A stretch of 64,000 nt of DNA from Aliidiomarina shirensis. GTDB lineage: Bacteria; Pseudomonadota; Gammaproteobacteria; Enterobacterales; Alteromonadaceae. The notes under the pieces were generated by a model that made no database searches, was not told where the DNA came from, and saw nothing but the letters and a program-made list of their open reading frames with translations. The position numbers and the translations under genes were made by a program. Location: the NCBI RefSeq assembly GCF_003987345.1, contig NZ_PIPP01000001.1, forward strand, positions 124,001-188,000, read 5' to 3'. Of the stretch, positions 25,225 to 33,783 are shown one piece after another; the first letter of the stretch is position 1; every line of letters starts with the position of its first letter.

Positions 25225-26006
25225 TAATGTTCGATAACTCGCGGTAGTTCTTCTTCACTACGCAAAGTGAGGACTTCAACACCGTTTTCGGTAACTAACA
25301 ATGTATGCTCCCATTGCGCGCTCAAGCTACGGTCTTTGGTTAACACCGTCCAACCATCCGCTAAAATTTTGGTATTCCGTTTCCCAGCATTGATCATTGG
25401 CTCGATGGTAAGGCACATGCCGGCCTGTAAAGTTTCACCCGTACCTGCTTTGCCGTAATGCAACACTTGCGGTTCTTCATGAAACTCATCACCAATACCG
25501 TGGCCACAAAATTCACGCACAATCGAATAACCAAAGCTCTCGCCATACTTCTGGATTTCGGCACCGATATCACCCAAGCGAACGCCCGGCTTCACCATTT
25601 TTATGGCCCGATACAATGCTTCTTGAGTAACACCGACAAGGCGATTAGCGAGAATAGAACCTTCACCCACCACAAACATTTTACTGGTATCGCCGTGATA
25701 ACCATTTTTTAAAACGGTAACATCAATATTTATGATATCGCCATCTTTCAGTGGCTTATCGTTGGGAATTCCATGGCAAACACAATGGTTTACTGAAGTA
25801 CAAATTGATTTCGGAAAACCATGGTAATCGAGAGGCGCAGGATAAGCGTCGTTGGCAACGATATAATCGTGGCAAATGGTGTTCAGCTCGTCGGTTGTTA
25901 TCCCCGCTTTTACGTGGGGGGTGATCATCTCCAAAACGCTAGCGGCCAGCTTGCCTGCCACGCGCATTTTCTCAATTTCTTCTGCGGTTTTGATTTTAAT
26001 TGCCAT
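25224..26006 (-). CDS. map: Type I methionine aminopeptidase
   Basis: Removes the initiator methionine from nascent proteins. The 260-residue enzyme keeps all five metal ligands in context: two Asp in NIDVTVLKNGYHGDTSKMF, His in GHGIGDEFHEEP, Glu in TIEPMIN and Glu in QWEHTLLV. It lacks the N-terminal zinc-finger extension of type Ib/eukaryotic forms. It is the first gene of the reverse-strand operon, divergent from rpsB, as in E. coli. Confidence 0.96.
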   Translation of the reverse strand: MAIKIKTAEEIEKMRVAGKLAASVLEMITPHVKAGITTDELNTICHDYIVANDAYPAPLDYHGFPKSICTSVNHCVCHGIPNDKPLKDGDIINIDVTVLKNGYHGDTSKMFVVGEGSILANRLVGVTQEALYRAIKMVKPGVRLGDIGAEIQKYGESFGYSIVREFCGHGIGDEFHEEPQVLHYGKAGTGETLQAGMCLTIEPMINAGKRNTKILADGWTVLTKDRSLSAQWEHTLLVTENGVEVLTLRSEEELPRVIEH

Positions 26007-26109
26007 GGTTTCTCACTAATTTTTTTAATTTAACCGCGATTTATCCGCGATTCATTAAGTTATCCTAAATTCTACCAGAATTAGCACATATACAGAAGAT
26101 GGATTTTGG

Positions 26110-26332
26110 TTGTTCAGAAGCTGCTTTTATGGTATAAAATGCGCCGCTCACTTCATAGTGGGTAAAGTGTGAACAAAGCGAATGCGAATGCATTTGCTGC
26201 GAACGCAAAACTAAACTTTAAATTACACACACATATCGGCACATGGTGCGGGGTGCTCAGGTTGCTTCAATGCAATATGGGTCGCAACATGGGATATGTG
26301 GAGGCATAACCCCTTACAAAGGAAAATTTATC
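26110..26332 (+). promoter_or_regulatory. rpsB promoter and long 5' leader
   Basis: The divergent gap 26007-26332 contains a promoter with -35 TTGTTC (26110-26115), a 17-base spacer, TGG and -10 TATAAA (26133-26138). It is followed by a GC-rich discriminator (GCGCCGC), typical of stringently controlled ribosomal promoters. The implied leader is about 185 bases. In E. coli the rpsB leader is structured and bound by S2 for feedback repression; the conserved length here suggests the same, but I did not fold it. The AAAGGA ribosome site lies just before ATG 26333. Confidence 0.65.
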
Positions 26333-27076
26333 ATGGCAAACGTGTCAATGCGCGACATGCTTAAAGCTGGTGTTCACTTCGGTCACCAAACTCGTTACTG
26401 GAACCCTAAGATGAAGCCTTTCATCTTCGGCGCTCGTAACAAGATCCACATCATTAACTTAGAATCTACTGTGCCTATGTTCAACAAGGCATTAGATTTT
26501 CTTCAGCACACAGCTTCTAACGGCGGCAAAGTATTGTTCGTTGGTACTAAGCGTGCAGCTGCAGAGCAAATCAAAAACGCGGCTATCGCATCTAACCAAT
26601 TCTACGTAAATCACCGCTGGTTGGGTGGCATGCTGACGAACTGGAAAACTGTGCGTCAATCGATCAAACGTTTGAAAGATTTGGAAGTTCAAAGTCAAGA
26701 TGGCACTTTCGAGAAGCTAACCAAGAAAGAAGCGCTAATGAACACGCGCGAAATGGAAAAGCTTGAGAAGAGCCTTGGCGGTATTAAAAACATGGGCGGC
26801 TTGCCTGATGTTATCTTCGTGATCGACGCTGACCACGAACACATTGCAATCAAAGAAGCGAACAACTTAGGTATTCCAGTTGTAGCCGTTGTTGATACGA
26901 ATTCTTCACCAGATGGCGTTGATTACGTAATTCCAGGCAACGATGATGCGATGCGTGCTATTCAGTGCTACTTAGGTGCTGCGGCAACTACGATCAATGA
27001 AGGTCGCCAGAAAAATGGTGCAGAAATCACTGCAGCTGACGATTTCGTTGAAGCTGAAGAAGATAGCGCCGAGTAA
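26333..27076 (+). CDS. rpsB: 30S ribosomal protein S2
   Basis: S2 of 247 residues. The conserved start [20 protein letters not shown] and the block [23 protein letters not shown] (about 20-42) identify it, followed by [12 protein letters not shown] and [11 protein letters not shown]. The frame is open 30 codons upstream into the leader, but family alignment and the AAAGGA ribosome site fix the start at 26333. An attenuating hairpin lies between rpsB and tsf. The acidic C-terminus (EAEEDSAE) is normal. Confidence 0.97.
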   Translation: MANVSMRDMLKAGVHFGHQTRYWNPKMKPFIFGARNKIHIINLESTVPMFNKALDFLQHTASNGGKVLFVGTKRAAAEQIKNAAIASNQFYVNHRWLGGMLTNWKTVRQSIKRLKDLEVQSQDGTFEKLTKKEALMNTREMEKLEKSLGGIKNMGGLPDVIFVIDADHEHIAIKEANNLGIPVVAVVDTNSSPDGVDYVIPGNDDAMRAIQCYLGAAATTINEGRQKNGAEITAADDFVEAEEDSAE

Positions 27077-27083
27077 GACTGCG

Positions 27084-27110
27084 AAAACGGCCTGGAAGCA
27101 GGCCGTTTTT
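27084..27110 (+). terminator. Intercistronic terminator/attenuator rpsB-tsf
   Basis: Stem AAAACGGCCTG / CAGGCCGTTTT (27084-27094, 27099-27109) with a GAAG loop and a T-tail. In E. coli a partial terminator in this position lowers tsf relative to rpsB. Confidence 0.85.
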
Positions 27111-27124
27111 CAATAGTTTCGCGG

Positions 27125-27146
27125 GGCCCGGTATTAAGCCCGGGCC
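27125..27146 (+). repeat. GC-rich hairpin before tsf
   Basis: GGCCCGG (27125-27131) and CCGGGCC (27140-27146) form a 7-bp GC-only stem with an 8-base loop, 32 bases before the tsf start. With the preceding terminator it makes a two-hairpin spacer that could stop 3' decay or shape tsf translation (inference). Confidence 0.6.
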
Positions 27147-27178
27147 AGACATGAATCCTGAACACAGAGGATAGTATC

Positions 27179-28057
27179 ATGGCAATTACAGCCGCAATGG
27201 TTAAAGAACTGCGCGAGCGTACTGGCGCAGGTATGATGGATTGTAAAAAAGCTCTCGAAGAAGCGAATGGCGATATCGAGCTAGCGATTGAAAACATGCG
27301 TAAGAGTGGTCAGGCAAAAGCTGCTAAGAAAGCCGGCCGAATCGCTGCTGAAGGCGTGATTTTTGTAAAAACTGAAGGTAACGTAGGTACACTAGTTGAA
27401 GTAAACTGTGAAACCGATTTCGTTGCTCGTGATGCAAGTTTCTTAGCGATGGGTGAGCAGATCGTTAATGCTGCATTCGCGAATAAAGAAACTGACGTTG
27501 AAAATCTGAAAAATACTCAGATCGATGGCGGCAGCATTGAAGAAGTTCGTAGCAATTTAGTTGCTAAAATTGGCGAAAACATGAACTTGCGTCGTGTCAT
27601 TACTGCGGAAGGCGGTGATGTTGCAGCTTCTTATGTTCATGGTGGCCGTATTGGTGTGTTGGTATTGTTAACTGGCGGTAGCGAAGATCTTGGTAAAGAT
27701 GTAGCCATGCACGTTGCAGCAAGCAACCCACAATTCGTGAAGCCTGAAGATGTAGCTGAAGACGTGATTGCAAAAGAACGCGAAATCCAAATTGATATCG
27801 CAATGCAATCAGGTAAGCCAAAAGAAATCGCTGAGAAGATGGTTGAAGGCCGAATGAAGAAATTCACCGGCGAAATCAGCTTAACAGGTCAGCCTTTCGT
27901 AAAAGATCCTTCAAAAACTGTTGGCGAATTGCTGAAAGAAGCAGGCGCTGATGTACTTACTTTCGTTCGTTTCGAAGTAGGTGAAGGTATTGAGAAGAAA
28001 GCAGATGATTTTGCTGCTGAAGTACAAGCCCAGGTAGCAGCGGCGCAAAAAGGTTAA
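27179..28057 (+). CDS. tsf: Elongation factor Ts
   Basis: Guanine-nucleotide exchange factor for EF-Tu. The 292-residue protein starts [20 protein letters not shown] and [18 protein letters not shown] (UBA-like N-terminal domain, about 1-50), then GxVTDFVARD-type core [15 protein letters not shown] (about 77-91) and two subdomains that clamp EF-Tu. Length is slightly above E. coli (283). A strong terminator follows. Confidence 0.97.
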   Translation: MAITAAMVKELRERTGAGMMDCKKALEEANGDIELAIENMRKSGQAKAAKKAGRIAAEGVIFVKTEGNVGTLVEVNCETDFVARDASFLAMGEQIVNAAFANKETDVENLKNTQIDGGSIEEVRSNLVAKIGENMNLRRVITAEGGDVAASYVHGGRIGVLVLLTGGSEDLGKDVAMHVAASNPQFVKPEDVAEDVIAKEREIQIDIAMQSGKPKEIAEKMVEGRMKKFTGEISLTGQPFVKDPSKTVGELLKEAGADVLTFVRFEVGEGIEKKADDFAAEVQAQVAAAQKG

Positions 28058-28100
28058 TCAACCGTGGCGACAATGCCTTTGCGAAGCAACACCTAATCAT

Positions 28101-28138
28101 AACCGCGCTTTGCTGTTGCAGCAGGCGCGGTTTTTTTT
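28101..28138 (+). terminator. Rho-independent terminator after tsf
   Basis: Outer stem AACCGCGC (28101-28108) / GCGCGGTT (28125-28132) with inner stem TGCTG / CAGCA, then an uninterrupted T8 (28131-28138). It separates rpsB-tsf from pyrH. Confidence 0.9.
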
Positions 28139-28162
28139 AACCTGAAAACGGAAGCCAAAGAT

Positions 28163-28906
28163 ATGAGTACAAATCCGAAACCAAGCTATCGCCGTGTGTT
28201 ACTAAAGTTAAGTGGTGAAGCCCTGATGGGTGCCGAGCCGTTTGGTATCGATCCAAAAGTTCTTGATCGTATGGCGCAAGAAATTAAGGAAATTCTCGAA
28301 CTTGGTGTTCAGGTTGGCCTTGTGATTGGCGGCGGAAATTTATTCCGTGGCGAAGGTTTGGCTAAAGCTGGTATGAACCGTGTTGTAGGCGACCATATGG
28401 GTATGCTAGCAACGGTTATGAACGGTTTAGCTATGCGTGATGCATTACACCGAACATATATTAATGCGCGGTTGATGTCGGCAATAGAACTGGCGGGTGT
28501 TTGTGATAGTTATAACTGGGCAGAAGCGATCAGCTTGTTAAAATCAGGCCGTGTTGTGATTTTCTCGGCCGGTACCGGCAACCCGTTCTTTACTACCGAT
28601 TCAGCGGCGTGTTTGCGTGGCATTGAAATTGAAGCAGAAGTTGTTCTCAAAGCTACCAAGGTAGATGGTGTATACTCTGCAGACCCGGTAAAGAATCCAG
28701 AAGCAACGAAATATGATATTTTGGATTATCAAGATGTATTGAAGAACGAATTGAAAGTAATGGATTTAGCCGCATTTACTTTAGCGCGCGATCATAGCTT
28801 ACCGATTCGAGTTTTTAATATGAATAAGCCAGGTGCATTGAAAGCCGTGATTATGGGTGAAGATGAAGGTACACTAATCACTCATGTAAAAGATTCAAAT
28901 AAATAA
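28163..28906 (+). CDS. pyrH: UMP kinase
   Basis: Hexameric bacterial UMP kinase of the amino-acid-kinase fold, unrelated to eukaryotic UMP/CMP kinases; phosphorylates UMP to UDP, is activated by GTP and inhibited by UTP. The 247-residue sequence includes [13 protein letters not shown] (about 11-23), [12 protein letters not shown] (about 52-63), [24 protein letters not shown] and [12 protein letters not shown]. The order tsf-pyrH-frr is conserved. Confidence 0.97.
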   Translation: MSTNPKPSYRRVLLKLSGEALMGAEPFGIDPKVLDRMAQEIKEILELGVQVGLVIGGGNLFRGEGLAKAGMNRVVGDHMGMLATVMNGLAMRDALHRTYINARLMSAIELAGVCDSYNWAEAISLLKSGRVVIFSAGTGNPFFTTDSAACLRGIEIEAEVVLKATKVDGVYSADPVKNPEATKYDILDYQDVLKNELKVMDLAAFTLARDHSLPIRVFNMNKPGALKAVIMGEDEGTLITHVKDSNK

Positions 28907-28925
28907 TTAGGAAGAGGATCCCATA

Positions 28926-29483
28926 GTGATCAACGAGATAATTGCCGATGCGAAAGATCGCATGAGTAAGAGTGTGGACGCACTCGCAGCACAAATGTCG
29001 AAAATTCGTACAGGTCGTGCCCATCCGAGCTTACTCGATGGCGTGATGGTGCCTTATTATGGCAGTGATACGCCATTAAAGCAGTTGGCGAACATTACCA
29101 TTGAAGATTCTCGCACTCTTGCTATTACCGTGTTCGATAAAGGTAGCTCTGGTGCTGTAGAAAAAGCGATTTTAACCTCCGATCTGGGTTTAAACCCAGC
29201 TGGCGCAGGCAATGTGATTCGCGTGCCACTTCCACCACTAACCGAAGAACGCCGCCGTGATTTAGTTAAAATCGTGCGTGCAGAAGCGGAACAAGGTCGT
29301 GTAGCGGTTCGAAACATTCGCCGTGATGCAAATAGCGATATCAAAGAACTTTTGAAAGAAAAAGAAATCACAGAAGATGATGATCGTAAGGCGCAAGATA
29401 ATATTCAGAAGCTTACCGATGATTTCGTGAAGAAAGTTGATGAGTTATTAGCCAGTAAAGAAGCTGAGTTGATGGAAGTTTAA
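28926..29483 (+). CDS. frr: Ribosome recycling factor
   Basis: Splits post-termination ribosomes together with EF-G. 185 residues, the usual size. Conserved [14 protein letters not shown] (about 27-40), [34 protein letters not shown] (about 103-122) and [13 protein letters not shown]. The start codon is GTG with an AGGAAGAGG ribosome site, giving Met-Ile-Asn-Glu-Ile as in E. coli (MISDIRKD). Confidence 0.96.
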   Translation: MINEIIADAKDRMSKSVDALAAQMSKIRTGRAHPSLLDGVMVPYYGSDTPLKQLANITIEDSRTLAITVFDKGSSGAVEKAILTSDLGLNPAGAGNVIRVPLPPLTEERRRDLVKIVRAEAEQGRVAVRNIRRDANSDIKELLKEKEITEDDDRKAQDNIQKLTDDFVKKVDELLASKEAELMEV

Positions 29484-29511
29484 GCACTTACCATCTACCT
29501 CGTTGGAGGAT

Positions 29512-29550
29512 AACGCCGTGTCGGATATACTTACGCGGCGTTTATTTTTT
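29512..29550 (+). terminator. Possible terminator between frr and uppS
   Basis: AACGCCG (29512-29518) / CGGCGTT (29536-29542), 17-base loop, then TATTTTTT. The long loop makes it weaker than the others; it may be only a partial stop before the envelope genes. Confidence 0.55.
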
Positions 29551-29561
29551 GTAGGATAAGA

Positions 29562-30329
29562 ATGACAGGGAAAAACACTACATCAGAGTCGATTCGGTTG
29601 CCTCGGCACGTTGCTATCATTATGGATGGCAATGGGCGCTGGGCAACATCGCAAGGGAAACGGCGAACCACTGGGCACCGAGCTGGTGCTGAAGCTGTCC
29701 GCCGCGCGATTTCGTTTGCGCGCCGGAATGGTATTGAAGCGCTCACGTTGTTTGCCTTTAGTAGCGAAAATTGGGGCCGGCCTGCGCGTGAAGTCACTGT
29801 ACTTATGGAATTATTCATGGGCGTGCTGAAACGAGAAGTTACAGAGCTTGCCGAGCACAATATTCGTCTATGTATTGTTGGCGATAAATCAGCGTTCAGT
29901 GCGCGTTTACAAAAGCAAATTGCGGCAGCCGAGAACAAAACGGCTCACTGCACGGGAATGATTTTGAACATCGCGGCTAACTACGGTGGCCGTTGGGATA
30001 TCACGCAAGCCGCTAAACAGGTGGCGCTTCGAGTTGCCGCAGGGGAGCTCGAGCCAGCGGATATCTCAGAACATGATATGGCCGCAGGCATGTGCTTAGA
30101 GGGGCAGCCAACGCCTGATTTGCTTATCCGTACGGGTGGCGATATTCGTGTAAGTAATTTTTTATTATGGCAATTAGCGTATGCAGAACTGTACTTTACT
30201 GATGTACTCTGGCCTGATTTTGATGAAATGACGTTCGCTGCCGCTATCGATTGTTTTGTTCGACGCGAGCGGCGTTTTGGACTGACCAGCGCACAAATAC
30301 AAGAACTAGCTGGATCAGGGAACCTGTAA
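29562..30329 (+). CDS. uppS: Undecaprenyl diphosphate synthase
   Basis: cis-Prenyltransferase that builds C55-PP, the precursor of the lipid carrier for peptidoglycan. The 255-residue enzyme contains HVAIIMDGNGRWATSQGK (about 15-32, catalytic Asp in MDGNG), LTLFAFSSENWGRP (about 66-79), and the C-terminal RTGGDIRVSNFLLWQLAYAEL motif (about 191-211), where family members usually read RTSGE/GDxRLSNF. ATG 29562 starts without a strong ribosome site (GTAGGATAAG). Confidence 0.96.
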   Translation: MTGKNTTSESIRLPRHVAIIMDGNGRWATSQGKRRTTGHRAGAEAVRRAISFARRNGIEALTLFAFSSENWGRPAREVTVLMELFMGVLKREVTELAEHNIRLCIVGDKSAFSARLQKQIAAAENKTAHCTGMILNIAANYGGRWDITQAAKQVALRVAAGELEPADISEHDMAAGMCLEGQPTPDLLIRTGGDIRVSNFLLWQLAYAELYFTDVLWPDFDEMTFAAAIDCFVRRERRFGLTSAQIQELAGSGNL

Positions 30330-30341
30330 GAGGGCTAATTT

Positions 30342-31205
30342 TTGCTTAAACAACGTATTCTAACTGCAGCAGTGCTTATTCCTTTGGCACTTGCAGCAAT
30401 CTTTTTGCTGCCGTTACCGTCATTTGGATTAGCTATTACTGCGGTGCTTGCGCTTGCCGCGTGGGAATGGTCGCCGCTAATGGGGGTTCGTAATGTTGGC
30501 GGGCGATTAGCTTATACAGCATTAACTACGGTCATTCTTGCAGCCGTTTATTGGCTAACCCCGATTGGGGGTATTTGGTCAACAGAAGGGATGGTCGATT
30601 GGCTGTATTATATCGTTTTAATCGGTGGTATTTGGTGGCTATTAGCTATCGCACTCGTGTTCAATTTCCCGCGGAGTAAAGCGCTATGGCAACGTAGCCG
30701 TTTATTTGTTGGTGCATTTGGCATTCTGATTTTGGTGCCCGCATGGGTTGCATTAATGACACTGCGGTCGCTGAATTACGATAGCAATCCAATGTTTGGC
30801 GCTTGGGCGGTTCTTTTTGTGTTTGTTCTTGTCTGGGCAGCTGATGTTGGTGCTTATTTTGCAGGAAAGCGGTTTGGCCGCCATAAATTAATGCCAAACG
30901 TGAGCCCAGGAAAAACCATGGAAGGGTTTATCGGTGGCGTTGTGCTCTCGGTTATCGTGATGTATGCGGTTTCTCTTATTATTGATGTGCCGAGCGATTC
31001 CATGCTTGGGTATTACATTATTGGCGTAGCTACCGTTTTAGTGTCCGTGTTTGGGGATTTAAATGAGAGTATGTTTAAACGTTGTGCGGGAGTGAAAGAC
31101 AGTGGCTCCATACTTCCAGGCCATGGCGGTATTCTTGACCGTATCGATTCGTTAACCTCTGCTTTACCTATATTCTTGCTCGGATATCTTTGGTTGATTC
31201 ATTAA
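30342..31205 (+). CDS. cdsA: Phosphatidate cytidylyltransferase
   Basis: Makes CDP-diacylglycerol from phosphatidic acid and CTP, feeding all phospholipids. The 287-residue polytopic protein has about eight membrane helices and the CdsA signature near the C-terminus, [18 protein letters not shown] (about 262-279), with [19 protein letters not shown] and [12 protein letters not shown] upstream. The start is TTG at 30342, preceded by AGAGGG; Met-Leu-Lys-Gln-Arg matches the E. coli N-terminus (MLKYRL). Confidence 0.95.
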   Translation: MLKQRILTAAVLIPLALAAIFLLPLPSFGLAITAVLALAAWEWSPLMGVRNVGGRLAYTALTTVILAAVYWLTPIGGIWSTEGMVDWLYYIVLIGGIWWLLAIALVFNFPRSKALWQRSRLFVGAFGILILVPAWVALMTLRSLNYDSNPMFGAWAVLFVFVLVWAADVGAYFAGKRFGRHKLMPNVSPGKTMEGFIGGVVLSVIVMYAVSLIIDVPSDSMLGYYIIGVATVLVSVFGDLNESMFKRCAGVKDSGSILPGHGGILDRIDSLTSALPIFLLGYLWLIH

Positions 31206-31237
31206 TGCCGTTGCTTAAAACTGAACAAACTCGAAGT

Positions 31238-32440
31238 ATGAAGAAACCAACCGTGATCACCATTCTGGGCGCAACCGGTTCGATTGGGTTAAATACACTT
31301 GATGTAATCGGTCGCCATCCCGATGATTTTCAGCTGTTTGCCGTTACTGCGCATAGCCGCATTGATGAATTACTCTCGATTTGTAAACGTTTTCAACCGC
31401 TTTATGCCGTAGTGGGTTCGCAAGCCGCTGCTGAAACGTTACAGACAAAATTGCAAGAACAGCATATAGCTACTGAAGTACTATTTGGCGAAGCCGCGTT
31501 AGTGGATGTGAGCGAAGCCAGTGAAGTTGATACGGTTATGGCAGCGATTGTTGGTGCCGCCGGTTTGTTACCTACGCTAGCGGCTGTAAAAGCGGGTAAG
31601 CGCGTATTGCTTGCGAATAAAGAAGCGCTAGTTATGAGCGGGCAACTGTTTATTGATGCGGTACGCGAATCAAACGCACAATTATTGCCGGTAGATAGCG
31701 AGCACAATGCAATATTTCAAGCGTTACCAACGGCTGTTCAGCACAATTCGGTATCTACCGATTTCGCTGCGCACGGAATAGCTAAAATTTTACTGACCGG
31801 TTCAGGTGGCCCATTTCGGGAAACACCACTTGCTGATCTAGCAACCCAAACACCCGCAGCGGCTTGTGCTCATCCTAATTGGGATATGGGGCAAAAAATT
31901 TCCGTAGATTCAGCAACGATGATGAACAAAGGCCTTGAGTACATCGAAGCGCGTTGGTTATTCAATTGCCAACCGCAGCACATTGAAGTGGTACTGCATC
32001 CACAAAGCGTTATTCATTCCATGGTGCAATATGTTGATGGCTCCGTTATTGCACAACTAGGCCAGCCCGATATGCGCACACCTATCGCTTATTGTTTAGG
32101 ATATCCAGAGCGGTTGGCCAGCGGGGTAGCAAATCTTGATTTTGCGAATATGGGCGCACTCACGTTTGGTCAAGCCGATGCCGCGCGTTATCCGTGCTTA
32201 CAATTAGCGATTGATGCTTGCTGGCATGGGCAGGCGGCTACCACTGCATTGAATGCTGCAAATGAAATAGCGGTAGCTGCATTTTTACAGGGAAATATCC
32301 AGTTCGGTGATATCGCGAAAATATGTGAAAGCGTACTTACACAGGCAGATATGCCAGCGATCACCAGTATTGAAGCAGTGCTTGATTGCGATGCAAATGC
32401 ACGCCGTATAGCGCGTTCGCTCATTCCAAGGGGGCAATAG
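31238..32440 (+). CDS. dxr: 1-deoxy-D-xylulose 5-phosphate reductoisomerase
   Basis: Second enzyme of the MEP isoprenoid pathway, target of fosmidomycin. With the ATG at 31238 it has 400 residues like E. coli (398). The NADPH motif [18 protein letters not shown] lies at about 7-24, the metal and substrate site [15 protein letters not shown] at about 148-162, and the flexible loop has [11 protein letters not shown] and [23 protein letters not shown]. An alternative ATG at 31205 overlaps the cdsA stop (TAATG) and would add 11 residues. In E. coli dxr precedes uppS; here it follows cdsA. Confidence 0.95.
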   Translation: MKKPTVITILGATGSIGLNTLDVIGRHPDDFQLFAVTAHSRIDELLSICKRFQPLYAVVGSQAAAETLQTKLQEQHIATEVLFGEAALVDVSEASEVDTVMAAIVGAAGLLPTLAAVKAGKRVLLANKEALVMSGQLFIDAVRESNAQLLPVDSEHNAIFQALPTAVQHNSVSTDFAAHGIAKILLTGSGGPFRETPLADLATQTPAAACAHPNWDMGQKISVDSATMMNKGLEYIEARWLFNCQPQHIEVVLHPQSVIHSMVQYVDGSVIAQLGQPDMRTPIAYCLGYPERLASGVANLDFANMGALTFGQADAARYPCLQLAIDACWHGQAATTALNAANEIAVAAFLQGNIQFGDIAKICESVLTQADMPAITSIEAVLDCDANARRIARSLIPRGQ

Positions 32441-33783
32441 TGGAACAGGTATTATGGTCGGTTGGCGCGTTTATCGTGGCTTTAGGCCTTGTGGTTACCT
32501 TTCACGAGTTCGGTCATTTTTGGGTGGCTCGTCGTTGTGGCGTAAAGGTGCTTACCTTTTCTATTGGGTTTGGTAAGCCATTATTTCGCTGGAAAGGCAA
32601 AGATGGTACTCAATATCAAATCGCTATGGTGCCGCTGGGCGGTTATGTGCGGATGCTGGATCATGAAGTTGATCCTGTGAGTAACGACGAGATTTCAGGT
32701 AGCTTCCGAGCGAAATCAGTGGGCCAACGTTTTGCGGTTGTGGTGGCCGGCCCGATGGCGAATTTTATTTTTTCGATCGTTGCACTTTGGTTGATGCTGA
32801 TGATTGGCATGCCAGCTTTAAAACCTGTGATTGGTGAGATTACCCAGGGAAGTATCGCGGAACAAGCGGGGCTAGTGCAGGGTTCAGAGATTACGGCTAT
32901 CGATAACCGAGATGTGCAAGATTGGCAAGATGTAAATATGGCGCTTGTTCGCCGCATTGGTGACGCAGAAACTACCTTTAGAATTCGTGAACAGAATGGC
33001 GTTGAGCGCGATGTTCAGGTATCGTTACGGAATTGGAATTTTGATCCCGACAGCGATTCCACCCTCAATAGTTTGGGGATGGATGTTTTTCGCCCTGCGA
33101 TTACCTCAACGATTGCCATGATTGCGGAAAATAGCCCTGCTAGCGCAGCTGATTTGCGTGTTGGCGATAAAATTATTGGGATTGATGGAACTCAATCGCT
33201 TAATTGGGAACAAACAAGGGAGCTTATTGCGGCAAAACCAAATTCTGAGAGTTTGTTGTTGATTGAAAGAGATGGTCGGCAAGAGCAAATTGCAGTTACG
33301 TTTGGTGAGTTAGAGGGCCGCGGTTACCTTGGGATAGGCACTGAACAAGAAGCGTATCCCGATGGTTACATATTTACCTTGCAGCATGGACCGGTGCAAG
33401 CATTCGCAGGAGGCGTTGAGCGAACTTGGCGGCTGATGGGATTAACCCTCGGGATGCTTAAGAAGCTCGTTACCGGTGATATTGGCGTGAATAACCTCAG
33501 TGGCCCGGTAGGCATAGCGCAAGGAGCAGGAGCGCACGCTAGCTATGGTTTGGTATATTTTCTCAGCTTTTTAGCACTGATTAGTGTGAGTTTAGGCGTT
33601 TTGAATCTATTACCTATTCCAATGCTTGATGGTGGGCATTTGCTGTTCTATGCGATTGAATGGGTTCGTGGTAAACCTGTTCCTGAACGAATTCAAGAAC
33701 TTAGTTTTCGAGTAGGGCTGTTGGTTCTGGTAACTCTATTAGTGGTTACATTGTTTAATGATATTGGCAGGCTTATCTCGTAA
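32440..33783 (+). CDS. rseP: Site-2 protease of the sigma-E pathway
   Basis: Inner-membrane zinc metalloprotease that cuts RseA within the membrane after DegS cleavage, releasing sigma-E, and also clears signal-peptide remnants. From the GTG at 32440 (AGGGGG ribosome site, 1-base overlap with the dxr stop) the product has 447 residues. Zinc-binding HEFGH is at residues 22-26 exactly as in E. coli; two tandem PDZ domains span about 115-290; the C-terminal LDG motif (PIPMLDGGHLLFYAIEWVRGKP) completes the active site. Its partners rseA and rseB lie about 21 kb downstream. Confidence 0.96.
   Translation: MEQVLWSVGAFIVALGLVVTFHEFGHFWVARRCGVKVLTFSIGFGKPLFRWKGKDGTQYQIAMVPLGGYVRMLDHEVDPVSNDEISGSFRAKSVGQRFAVVVAGPMANFIFSIVALWLMLMIGMPALKPVIGEITQGSIAEQAGLVQGSEITAIDNRDVQDWQDVNMALVRRIGDAETTFRIREQNGVERDVQVSLRNWNFDPDSDSTLNSLGMDVFRPAITSTIAMIAENSPASAADLRVGDKIIGIDGTQSLNWEQTRELIAAKPNSESLLLIERDGRQEQIAVTFGELEGRGYLGIGTEQEAYPDGYIFTLQHGPVQAFAGGVERTWRLMGLTLGMLKKLVTGDIGVNNLSGPVGIAQGAGAHASYGLVYFLSFLALISVSLGVLNLLPIPMLDGGHLLFYAIEWVRGKPVPERIQELSFRVGLLVLVTLLVVTLFNDIGRLIS

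Noticed and set aside
26243-26332. 30 extra codons in frame before rpsB
   Set aside because: This is the mRNA leader; S2 family alignment and the AAAGGA site place the start at 26333.
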